DNA of 64,000 nt, from contig NW_025062479.1 of the NCBI RefSeq assembly GCF_000002995.4, positions 9,353,721 through 9,417,720 on the forward strand, in the 5' to 3' direction. The DNA comes from Brugia malayi. Its lineage: Eukaryota > Nematoda > Chromadorea > Rhabditida > Onchocercidae. Below are positions 37,063 through 48,152 of this stretch, in pieces (the stretch's first letter is position 1; every line of letters starts with the position of its first letter). Made by a program: the position numbers and the translations under genes. The notes beneath the pieces are model-generated. The model was not told the DNA's origin. It ran no database searches and worked only from the letters and a program-made list of their open reading frames with translations.

Positions 37063-37739
37063 AAAGCACTTTTATGCAAAGTACCCAGCACTTTAATCAT
37101 TAAATCCAAATAAGTCTGTAAATAAGTGTCATTCAAACGAAATTTTGAACTATATATGATTGAACACAAACTACCTTTGAAAAAGTGTTCTAAATTGGAG
37201 CTATCAGAGTGTTAAATTATTCTAGCAGTTTGCAAATGAAACACAGAAATCAAATATCCCTTTCAAACGGTTAGGAATCATCACCAATGATTAATTAATT
37301 CTAGGATGTTAAGTCGAGAAAGTAATAATGTATCATTCGAAAGAACAGATTTACAGGACCGTTAAAAAATACTTGTACATTTGTTAAAAGTTTTTTAGAA
37401 GGGAACAAAATTCTAAATGAAAATAGTTGAATATGCAGGTGATCCAGTCATTTAGTAAATTAGAATTCTTATTAATGTATGTTTCGCACTACAAACACGT
37501 CTATAAAAAAGAAATACATGATAATCCTGGCTAATGATGCAGACCGCTCAGTAGTAGCTGACTGTCTCTTCTTAGTATATCACGCATTATTTTGATACCA
37601 CCCAACTGTAACATCGTAATAGGAATAAATTTTCCGGGAGTTCAGATATTGGAAAAGACAACTCATCTGATATAGTCTACATGCATCTAACATTAAGCCA
37701 TATGGAATAAAACTCAAGTACTATGTGAGATAAAAAGCG

Positions 37740-38802
37740 CTAAGAAAGTTTTCGACTATTCGAAATATGATTTGTTCCATTGTGTGGCCTAATTGCTGTG
37801 TAGAAGTTAATCAGGAAGTCTCGGACACTTTTCCTGCTGAACATTCCATCGGAATGGCACATTGAGCAGAGGAAAACTGGTGGAAATTGTCGCTTCTCAA
37901 ATTGTGGATCTTCCGTTGATTTGTCGCCATGCAGTCGAGCATTAACAATGTTATGAGCACGCCACAGGTAGAACATCATATCATGAGTATTTTGCACCTA
38001 TAATAATATCACTCTTTAATTTGATTGAAGAAATCTTAGATTTGAATAAATTTTGCTATTTTAGCATTTAGCAATCTGCAACTAACTTAAAGTTAGCTTG
38101 AAGATCGGATGGATTTATAGAACGTAAGAAGAGAGAAGAAAATCAAGTGGCCAGCTAATCTTATAACCACTCAAAAAGTTCCCTGAGCCAGTTCTTTTTT
38201 CTTACTGTAATTTTTGATTGATATTTGTTATCTTTCAAATTTGCTTTTCTTGAAAATCTATATAAGTAAACTGTGTAAATAAAGTGAACTATAAAAAAAA
38301 AAAAAAACCCGGCGTTTAGTCAACGGATAGAGAGTGGTTGTCATGTGCAAAAAATGTCGTCGACAATCCAGGCAACCAAAGAAGTTGACAACCCAACCCC
38401 GTATACTGAGCAATAGATTAATGGGTGATTGTAAACTTTGCATGAAAGCATTAACGGTAATTGCGTGAAATGTTGTCCATAGGCCACACGTATAACCTCG
38501 ATATCCTAATGCTGTTCCTTTGCAGTGTTCCCATGAAGCGTTCATCGGGAATGGATATCCATATACTCGCTAGAAAATTCCATTCAATTTTTAAAGCTTT
38601 TTAAAAAATTTCATAAAAACTTTCAAGAAATACGATATTGCTATCAATACTTTGAACAGACATATTTATGAATTTACTTCGACATTCTGGAATTGATTTC
38701 GCCAAACAATTGTTGAAATTGCATGCTTTTCATTGTGTGCTTCTAGAAAATGTCGAAGATGCAAAAAGACTGATTTGGCTCGTGCGCTTTGCTTCAAGGC
38801 CT

Positions 38803-38845
<43 letters not shown>

Positions 38846-41800
38846 ATAATAAAAAAATTAATATAATTAAATGACCGGTATACATTCATCAATAGATAAC
38901 ATAGCATTTAGCAGAGATTCATGAATAACTTGTAAATGACCGATGGCCATTTTTACCCCAAAATGCATACGGGAATTTGTAGAGAGTGAAGAAGGAAAAG
39001 GGAAATAGACTTATCAATTTAAAAAGAAGACTATGAGTCACTAATTCGTTCTTTTTAATGTTAATTTTAAAAAGCTTGTACCACCGAACAGCAAGAAAGA
39101 GAGGAGACGAAGACAGCTGGAAGAGAAAGAGAGGGAGAGAGAGAGATTTATGATCACATTTCATTGTCCTGATCCAAATTTCAGGCTCAGTAGGTGGGCC
39201 TAATTTATTGGCTTAATGTCAACTACTGTTTGTAAAATAATGGCTAGGTGTGAAATACTTAGCTAATGCGTTCGAACGTTAAGTGTACAACGTTTCAAGG
39301 GTGGTACAGGGAAGGTATCTCTTCAAAAGAAAAGAGCTAGGCACTAGGAAAGAGAACTAGCATAAATCACAAACACCACCTGTCATACCGATATCGGCTA
39401 TAGAGAAATGGAACAATTTACCGCGAATGATTTCTGATTCGTTGTTTGTGATGTTGTATTAGATGTATAAATTGGAAAATGCTGAAAATACATAATATAA
39501 TTTGAGAAAAAACATAATTATTTGTATAATTTGAGAAAAACATAATTATTTGTATGTTAAAGCAAAATCTCAAATAAATTTTTATATGCTAAAATGGAAG
39601 TTCATTTTTTACAAATTTATATATTTGAAATATTTCAACAAAATAATTATATTACTTCGGCAAGAACACTGATGAAGTCTAGTAGTGCTGTGAAGTTTGT
39701 ACCAGCAATGTTGTTGTTTGTTTTAATTACTTCATCAAATATTGCCATACGCATTGCTTTCAACATATCCGTCTCCGATACATAGTATAACTCACGGCAT
39801 CTTAAATTTAACCATTAATCAATCAGATTTTCCACCAGATCTTTTTATAAAGAAAAAGACAGATTCATTTGTGCCAAAATGAATGAATAGAAAACTTATT
39901 CGGATATATACAGTATTACAATTTTAATTACGTGTAATGTGAAGAAAACAGCATTAAAAAGTAAAGGAACAAAAAACAAGAAAAAAAAAATTATATGCAG
40001 AAAAAACGTAGTTGAACATTTGAATCACCACAATATTTGACGTTAAATTACTTTCAAGATTCCACCAATTCTACACAATTTAAAGTTGCATATAAACAAG
40101 AAAAATTAAAAAAGAAACAGGAAAGACAAAGGGAAAAATGTCGACTGTTCCGATGTTTTTTAGGAAGAATTCAGTAAGAAAAAATTTTTAAATAGCAAGA
40201 AAAAAAATAGTTTTATAAAATTGTATTAATGAGAGAGTTTTGCTAACCTATCGTGATGCAACTCGCACTGTACGATAATTTGCTGCACAACAGGTGATGG
40301 TACCGGTGCAGCATGAAACACAAGCTGCATTGGTGTCGCATATGTCATTTTCATTACTTCTTGCAACAAATGCGGACCATATCTAAATTTATTCACCAGA
40401 AAATTAAAAAAAAAAAAAAGAAAACATCACCTGTTGTGGTGAAAGAAAACATTACTTCACTGAAAGTTATATGCTGCAGCATTTCGGTAAATTATTTTCG
40501 TAAAAACTCATAAAAATTATCCTCAAATCTGAGCCAGTTTTAAAAGAATCAAAAACTACTAGCGAATAATAATTACTTTTGTTACTTAAAATGAATTATT
40601 CCAAAGTTAACTTGCTTGCAGTTTGGAACAAATTTTTTCTTTTCTTTCCAGTAGTTTCAATTAATATTAACTAGTAATTTAATTAAAGTAAAAAATATGA
40701 GAAATGAAAAATTATGGAGGCAAAAGAGAAATGAAAACCTACGGACTTTGATAGATCGGCTTGTCTTGATTACGCTTGAAAACTATGACGTATGGCAATT
40801 GTGTGATGGTGAATAATCGGGTAATAGGTGAAGGAACAATAATTCTTCTGGTAAGCACCGTTCTTTGAAGTGGAAACATATCCAGTAAGAACTCTACACC
40901 AATGCTATCGAATTGCTCGAATAGGAAAACAAGAAATTGATGAGAATCATTCATCTGATTCCAAAAATTTCTCAGTGCTATTGCACTAAAAATTATGCAA
41001 AATAATTTTGTTTTGTTTTTCTTTTAAGAATTGCCAATTTTAATTTTTACAATTTTAATCCAGAAATTAATTCGGTTAATTATCTGATATGTTTTGACGA
41101 TCAATGTAGTGAACTCTTTCATGCATTCTATGTTCAACGAAAGTCATCCGATCATGACTTGGAAATGTTTTGCATAAGATGTTAGACAGTTCTAATAGCC
41201 GAAATTAAGTAATTTTTGATGTGAAATTTGCTTAATTTTTTTTTTTTTTTTGCATTTTTGAAGTGTAAAATAACCCGTCAGTTGTTAAAAAGGTGAAATC
41301 TGGCCAATCTGTATAGTGAAACTGATTGTATTCGTTGCGTATAACTTGCGTGAGTTGACCTTTCATATACGATAAGGAATGCTTTGGCTCCAACTTGATT
41401 GCATCGATCCGACTTCGAGCATATCGAGGATAGTACTATAATTGGAACAATAAATAAATCTCAGGTTCATTTATTAAATCTATTATTTCTTTAATCAATG
41501 TGCATTTGCATATTTAGCTTTTCATTAATTTCTACCAAGAATGAATCCAACTAAAAATAAAAATAAATAATATATAAAAAAGTATATCATATATAAAGAA
41601 TAAAAAAGACAGAATTACTAAACTAATGAAGTCAAAAGAACCAAGATTACTAAAATAATGAAGCTTAGGTCAGTTACAAGCTCTGAAATGTTAAATTTTA
41701 TATTCGATATATTTATTACTTCCCTTAATTTCCAGGAATTATTAAATTATTCTTTTAGAAAAGTTTGTTGATTGAAATATTCAACCAGAATCATTGGATA

Positions 41801-42331
41801 TCCGATAATTCCCTCATCGCTACATATCTTCTGGTTAACAATATCAGCGCAATTAATTGCAGCCACTGTTACCACGTTTTTCCATGAACGTATAGAGGAT
41901 GCGAATTCCAAATAAAACGGAGCAAATGCACGACAATGTCCACACCTTTAATTAATAATATAATTTCTTCAAAGATAAAGAAAAAAAAGTTACAGATATC
42001 ATAATTTTATTTCACTTTTAAGGTGTGATATCTTTTAGCAAAAAGAAATTGAAAGATTTCTGTAAAGAAAACAAAATTAATGGTTTACTAGTCAAATGTG
42101 AGATTATAAAGATTGGAAGGATTACCAGTCTGCGTAGAATTCAACAACAAAAGAATGATCTTGCATGAATACAGTATCATAAAATGTAGCAGCATCAAGT
42201 TGCATAACTGGATCATAACCCGGTTGATATAATGTTGGATTGGTACCCACTGGTATATAATTCATATTCGAAACATAACCAATCGTTTTCTTCGTTACAA
42301 ATATTATCAGCAGTATTATCAACGAAAACAT
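37740..42331 (-). CDS. Quiescin sulfhydryl oxidase (QSOX)
   Basis: Nine exons join in phase: 42126-42331, 41786-41945, 41275-41435, 40743-40985, 40248-40382, 39656-39800, 38678-38800, 38309-38569 and 37740-37997, giving 563 aa. A signal peptide (MFSLIILLIIFVTKKTIG) leads into a thioredoxin domain with FVVEFYADWCGHCRAF, the CxxC being split by the first intron. A degenerate second thioredoxin fold and the helix-rich region (ETDMLKAMRMAIFDEV) follow. The Erv/ALR FAD domain has YTCGLWTTFHAIT, CLDCRRHF and CSMCHS. The enzyme makes disulfides in secreted proteins and passes electrons to oxygen. The gene model ends with SNSRKLS and no membrane anchor. An anchor-like exon lies further downstream but does not join in phase. 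Confidence 0.93.
38804..38842. repeat. Long poly-A run at a QSOX splice acceptor
   Basis: 39 uninterrupted A bases on the plus strand. On the coding strand this is poly-T ending TTTGAG directly before QSOX exon 7, so it forms the pyrimidine tract of an unusual GAG acceptor. Confidence 0.95.
39497..39553. repeat. Tandem duplication of a 28/29-bp unit
   Basis: Two head-to-tail copies of a unit containing AATTTGAGAAAAA and CATAATTATTTGTA, in a QSOX intron. Confidence 0.85.
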
Positions 42332-43286
42332 TTTTATAAAAAAATCTGTAAAAAAAGAAAAATTTTCCCATACTAACAAAAATTCTCTTCCATACTGTGA
42401 TATGATAAAAGAGGACAAATGATAGGATAAGGGAATGTTGAGAAGGAGAAAATAAGGTCATCATCAATATATCAGCTGCACTGGGAGAGAAATCAATCGC
42501 TCTCACAGTAAACAAAGCTATTTCTTCCTGGTACCGTTCCATCCCTTTTCATCATCAAACTATCATACATATTTACAAAGAAGTAAATCTTCTATATTCT
42601 CACATCAAAAAAAAAAAATCCTCTATTTCACTTTTCACTTCGGAAACAAAAAAAAAAAGAAGAAAAAAGATCATATGGAATGCTTCCTAAAAAAAATTTT
42701 TTATAACATTAAGTGCAAAATATAGTGAAATGGAAAAATAACTTATCAGTAATACTATTATCCTACTTACTTCATAATAGTTAATTCAGGAAAACATTTG
42801 ATGGGAACAAGTAAAATCATCAAGTTATCAATAATATTAACAACAATTCTGTCTTATCAACAACATAACTTGTTTCGGAGAGAGAGAGAGAAAAAAAAAT
42901 TAAAGATTCGAATAATTATTTTTAGACGAGCAATGAAACTTGAATTTATAATATGTTGCAAAGTGCATTGTCTAGAGTTATTCTCAATATATTTAATGTC
43001 ATATTATGTTTGAAGATATTAATTTTAAATTAAAGCAAAATGTTCAGTAATTGATACCATGAACAGAAATTATTGCAACATTGCTGATGGTTTAAGCTGT
43101 AAGAAACACCTGCCAAATGCTCAACTGGCCGAGACTAGGCGATCCGGAAAATACTAAATTATATATCTTATCTAATTTGCAACTATTAGAACATTTATTT
43201 CTTAATGAAATGACTAACTTTATTATGATTATAAATTCATTGAAATACAAGAGTAGCATATTGTTCCAGTTGTTTAATATTTCATA

Positions 43287-43357
43287 AAATAATAATAATA
43301 GTTAATTCTTAATAATAAAATAATAATAATAGTTAATTTTTAATAATAGTTAATTCT
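43287..43357. repeat. AAT-rich imperfect tandem repeat
   Basis: Three imperfect units built on AATAATAATAGTTAATTCTT. Confidence 0.8.
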
Positions 43358-43586
43358 TCATCGATGAAAATAAAATGAAAAGAATTTTATCAACCGATAA
43401 ATGAAGAATTTGCCATTGATAAGACAGTGATATTGCTTCAACTCTTTGAAAAGAAGCTTTACTATCATATAAAGAAATGCGAAGTGCAACTACGCGATCA
43501 TTGAAAATAGCAAAATATGACAACAATAAACTGGATTTTTGATTACCAAAAGAAACCATAAGTTTATATTTAACCTTTAGGATATC
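43350..43586 (-). CDS. Candidate terminal exon, gene unknown
   Basis: 79 codons in one frame from a good acceptor (CATATTTAG) to a stop. The composition looks protein-like (SSLLLSYFAIFNDRVVALRI, ASFQRVEAISLSYQWQILHL). No partner exons were found upstream on the minus strand, and the family is not recognised. It could be a fragment or a chance frame. Confidence 0.25.
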   Translation of the reverse strand, partial: DILKVKYKLMVSFGNQKSSLLLSYFAIFNDRVVALRISLYDSKASFQRVEAISLSYQWQILHLSVDKILFILFSSMKN

Positions 43587-46315
43587 CTAAATATGAAAAT
43601 CAAATTCGTGAAATACATTAACAAATTTTCTAACAATTTAAAAAAACGATTGTAGAATGGCTATTCAGATAATGTTCAATTATGATAAAAAAAATAGAAA
43701 AAAAAATAAATAAATTTGCTGCTTGAGTAAATAAGATAAAATAAAATTAATTCAGTTCATTCATTAGTTATTAATTTTCTCGGTAAATTGAAGACTAACT
43801 AGGACAACTAAAACAATTATTATGAATGAAACAAATAATATAGATTTGGTAATTGAAAAATAATTGTATGCTTTTTCTTTACTCTTTCTTTTTTTTTTTT
43901 TTTTTTTATTTTACTGAATTCAATAAACAGATCAAAATAGTAATAATATGTGAAATAATTATGGGAATGAAATGTCGTTAGAGCTTCTTCCATTCATTAA
44001 TATAAACATAACTGTTGTTCGAGAGTAATTTCGTCTTGTGCTGTTGAAGTGTTAATGCTATCAGCTGTGAGAATAACCTTTTGCTGCTAGTATGTCATAT
44101 GATGTGCTGATGTTTTAAATGTATTCTAGCATGCAATTGTTAGTGAAACAAAGTTTTTTTTTTTCATTTTTCTTTTTTACATTAATGATCATTGATCATG
44201 ACTATACGTTCTCGTATTATTTCTTTCCCGAAGTTTTCGTTTTGTTTTGTTTTTTCTAGTTTTTTTTTTCTCCCTCTCTCTTTCTTTTGTTGTTTTTTTT
44301 TCTTTTTTTTTTGCTTCATTTTTCTTCTTTTTATCACCATTAAAATAATGACCATAAGTGGAAAATAATTTGATTAATTGAAGAAAATGATTCAAAAATT
44401 ATTCCTGTCATTTAATATTAATGTTATTTTTTTTAATGACAAAATGTAATGAGATAGAAATTAGACGAAGACAAATATTTAGCTAGCTAGCTGATTAACA
44501 AATTGAAGTATACTTTCTCCAACTTTTAAACATTATGAAAATTTATCACTGTTGTTACTGACAGAATCATATTAGGCTAACCAGGATATTGAACTTGTAG
44601 TATTTGCAGGACTCAAGATATTCTTTTCCATTAATATATAATTTAATAAATAAAATGAACCACAATTGATTTGATACTTTATTTCATGCATATTATCTTC
44701 ATTTAAGAAATAATAATGGAAGCTAAAGAAGTCAAGAATCAAAGTTGGATCTTGTATCTTAGGATTAATTTTACTTTGTATAATTAAGATTAATTTTACA
44801 TTTTCTAAAAAAAAGTCTTATGAAAATTCCTGATTATAAAATTCATAATCTAGAATAAACCTCTATAGCTGTATAGCTATTTGATATTTTATAACTTGTA
44901 ACTGATTATTTTTTGACATATTTGCAACGAACAACAAAATTAAAGAAATCTCGTAGAACTATTGTTCCGTTCAGCGTTTTTCAATCTTTTATGTTGCACT
45001 GAGATAATCTCAAAACATCCAGGTGACACTACTTTTTTTACCGGTTTTAATCAATTACTCTCATCACATATTTCTCTATGATCCCCTTGCAAATTTGTGA
45101 AATAATCTTCAAAGACATTTGTTAAAATTATGCGATACATAATTTAACCTATACGAATAATAATGCAATAAAATTTCCAAATAAGTTTTCGAAAAAATAC
45201 TGTGAAAAATGGAAGAAAAGAAAAGATGGAAATGTGATACTATTGTTGTTGCAAAGCTGATGATATTATGTGAAGATTGTTTTACCAATTATGTACACTA
45301 ATTAAATTAAAATTGAAAATGGGTGGAAACACAAAAAATTGTCATTTTACGTTGAGGGTAAATTCTATTAGCTGGTCGCAAAAATAAGATTAATTCATTA
45401 CCTGTTTAAAATGAAGTTAGATTATATTTTTACAACGTGTGCGTAAAAAAAAGGTATGCTTGATGAGGTTATCAGCGAAGGCGATAGAAAAAGAAAGTGA
45501 AACGGATGAAAAAGATGACAATTACAACCAATGAATGATTCATTATTAATTTATTTAAACTAAATAACTGGCACATGCAAAACATCTAATTGATTTTCAT
45601 TTTAAGTGTTCTAAACCCTTTTCGTCCAATTTTGATTTAAACCAATTGTATTAAAATACTAAAAAATGAGCTCTGCTACATAAAAATTTCTACGATTTAC
45701 TTAATTTTTTTGTAGCATTGATTTACTTTTTTACTTTTTTTTTTTTTAAAAAAAATATGAGACCTTTTTTTTTAAACTTTAAAACTAGCAAAACTGATCT
45801 TGATAGAGATTTTCATTTATTTAAATTAGCTCAAGAAAAGATGTGAAGGAAACTTTTTGTATGATTTTTAGTCATATTTCACTAAACACAACGAAAAATG
45901 CAAATGTTCAACAAACTTAATGACTGATTCAATCACTACTGACGAAGAAATTGAATAATTGGTAGTTTTTGTTTTGCATAATTTTGCACGATTTCATCAC
46001 AGTGAACTTTATTAAAAAACGTAAGTTTAGATTCATGATTCTTATCAAGAATTTTAAACAGTAAAAGGCGAAAATGATCTATACGTCACAGCAGAAATTC
46101 TGAGAATATCACACTAAAAGCCCAAGTAATTTTAATAGAATCAACGGGGCACTGAATTTATAAATTACTTTCGCAAAATAGATTTTATCTATTGTACATC
46201 ATATGAAAGAACTGGTTTTTGAAAACTTGTCAAATGAAACGGAAAGTTTGCGATAAGTACAATATCATTCAACCATCATGTTAAGCATTAGATTTTAAAA
46301 GAAAAACATATCATT

Positions 46316-46432
46316 TGAAGACCAATATTATATTTCTATTTCTGAATATGAAATATTATATTTCTAACCAATATTATATTTCTATTTCTGAATATTTCTG
46401 AATATGAAATAGAAATATAATATTGGTCTTCA
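46316..46432. repeat. Inverted repeat with an internal duplicated arm
   Basis: Outer arms 46316-46342 and 46406-46432 are perfect 27-base inverted copies. A second copy of the left arm (46367-46388) can pair with the same right arm around a 17-base loop. The DNA or RNA could thus form alternative hairpins. No coding sequence nearby. Confidence 0.9.
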
Positions 46433-47896
46433 ACTATGAGAATTTTCCCAAGTTTCTTTGAAAACTTCACTTCGTTACAATGTTGCTCAGAAATGATTGC
46501 ATTTATTACCACTGAGATAAATTCATTTCATTAAAAAATCCACACAAAATTATAATAGAAATAAATTTTAAAAGAAGAATTAATCAATTAGTTTGTTCAC
46601 ATTGAGCTTTTTAGACGATTGATACTATGAAAATGTAAATATTATTTCATTACCGTTATTTAATGAACCATACGGTTTTTTTTCAACGTTCTTAAACCAA
46701 TGATTCGAAATGAGCTAGTAGTAGTATGATGTGGGGTTATTTGCAGATAATAAATTGCAAATTATTAAGTCATATATGCATAGTTTGAGTAAAAAAATGA
46801 GTAAATCCCTAGTTTTTCAAGTGTACAATGGTGTTTCATGAGGGGAATGGTCTGAGTCTGAGCAATCTTCAATGTTTATTAGTCTAAATAAAAGTAGCTG
46901 AGAGGATATACTAAATTAGAATTTTACAGTTGGGTTTTGAGGGATTGGCAGCACAGGGAATTCGGTAAACCTGAACAACTTGAACACATTTCCAACTTTC
47001 TTTCTATCCTGTCGCCGAATTTGTTTTCTTTTCAACTTTTCTGTATTATCTCTTGCAATGAGAAAGTAATTCCTGTGCATCATCGATGACTCAAAAATTA
47101 TGCAATATTTAATTCAATGCTTCAATCAATTCTCTCCATACTTTTGCAACAAGATATACTCTTGAAAAAACAGGATGGTGTTTTAATTACCATCCTGCGA
47201 AAAAAAATGTGAATATATCGAATGAAATTAAGAACTAAAAAGTGCAAGGAATCTATTCAGAGCAATTTATTTTATTTCCATAGTGTATTTCAGAATGAAA
47301 GAAATCTTTAAGGAACACGATAAGATACGGAAATAGTTGTCGCATTCCCAAATATGACTGCAGGTATCACAGGTAAGTAGATGATCTTACGTTTAATTTT
47401 TGTCAGTGCATCGAGGTCTTGTAATAATTTTTCAATGAAAAATTAAGCGAGTGTGACACATACATGCATGATTTCATAAAATAGTTGCGATGAACGACAT
47501 AAACAAGCTGAAAATTAATTCAAATCAAATAGCACAGAAGTGAACAATATAATAAAGCTAGCTGTAAGCTAATTTGATTCAGACTAAATGTAGATCCTGC
47601 ATAGTTGGCGTGAATTTTAAACCAACCCAATTTAAACTTCTGCTAATTAATAATGGAAATAACTGCGCGATACATTCCAGAAAGTTGTAGCAAATCAAGA
47701 AGAGCTCACCGAGCATTAGGCGAACCCTCCAGCCAAGCCAAAAATTTAGCCACCCTGGTCTCTATTCAAACTATCCAATCCAATATTTTACGGTCGGCCG
47801 TCAGTTTTAATTCTAGTTGTAAACGTTTGGATAGTTCGGTCTGCAGGAGGCGGTTGTATAGTGTTGATTTAAGTACTTTTTTTCTTTACTTTAAAT

Positions 47897-47993
47897 ATGC
47901 ATCTTTTCGATATATCATCTGATGTAGTAGATGCATCTTTTCGATATATCATCTGATGTAGTAGATGCATCTTTTCGATATATCATCTGATGT
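47897..47993. repeat. 34-bp minisatellite, three units
   Basis: Two full and one partial head-to-tail copies of a 34-base unit that starts ATGCATCTTTTCGATATATC. The copies are identical. It ends 160 bp before the BTAF1 ATG. Confidence 0.95.
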
Positions 47994-48152
47994 TCATGAA
48001 TTTGCCATTCCCCGACATAACCATGCCTATAAAAGCGATTTAGTAGCATACTTGTGTAAGAGTTGGGTATATCACTATAAAGTTTTCCTAAAACAAAAGT
48101 TTTTGTATTTTAGGTTAGCTTTTTTATATGGTGCAAAGCACTGCAAGAAAAA

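Larger units (their letters stand above)
27534..37115 (-). pseudogene. Unidentified gene whose last exon is split by a retrotransposon
   Basis: Three minus-strand exons join in phase. Exon at 37063-37115 (TYLDLMIKVLGTLHKSAL) leads into one at about 35978-36257, an all-helical segment with MYILLLGIITNIFASIV. That leads into a terminal exon of which 35573-35597 and 27534-27642 are the two halves. Ignoring the insert, the terminal exon encodes a hydrophobic stretch (ALIGLLSALLTLVVLKAIF) and a short tail (KHPSLWLHLIGIK), a typical single-pass anchor. The insert introduces a stop two codons into the LTR, so the product from this haplotype would lack the anchor. I do not recognise the protein, and upstream exons were not found. 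The last exon could instead belong to the neighbouring QSOX gene, whose vertebrate homologues have such an anchor. Reading phase does not favour direct joining to the QSOX exon at 37740. Confidence 0.5.
42332..48152. other. Gene-poor region between QSOX and BTAF1
   Basis: About 5.8 kb, very AT-rich, with many homopolymer runs. It holds the QSOX promoter, one weak terminal-exon candidate (43350-43586), an AAT-rich repeat at 43287-43357, an inverted repeat at 46316-46432 and a minisatellite at 47897-47993. The acceptor-like TATTTTAG before 48113 may be the trans-splice site for BTAF1. I saw no tRNA or other RNA gene. Confidence 0.5.

Noticed and set aside
37560..37660. Possible exon MLQLGGIKIMRD on the minus strand between QSOX and the disrupted gene
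   Set aside because: No acceptor and no donor in a phase that joins either neighbour; likely chance.
44189..44395. Lys/Glu-rich minus-strand frame
   Set aside because: Translation of a T-rich and CT-rich low-complexity tract, without splice support.
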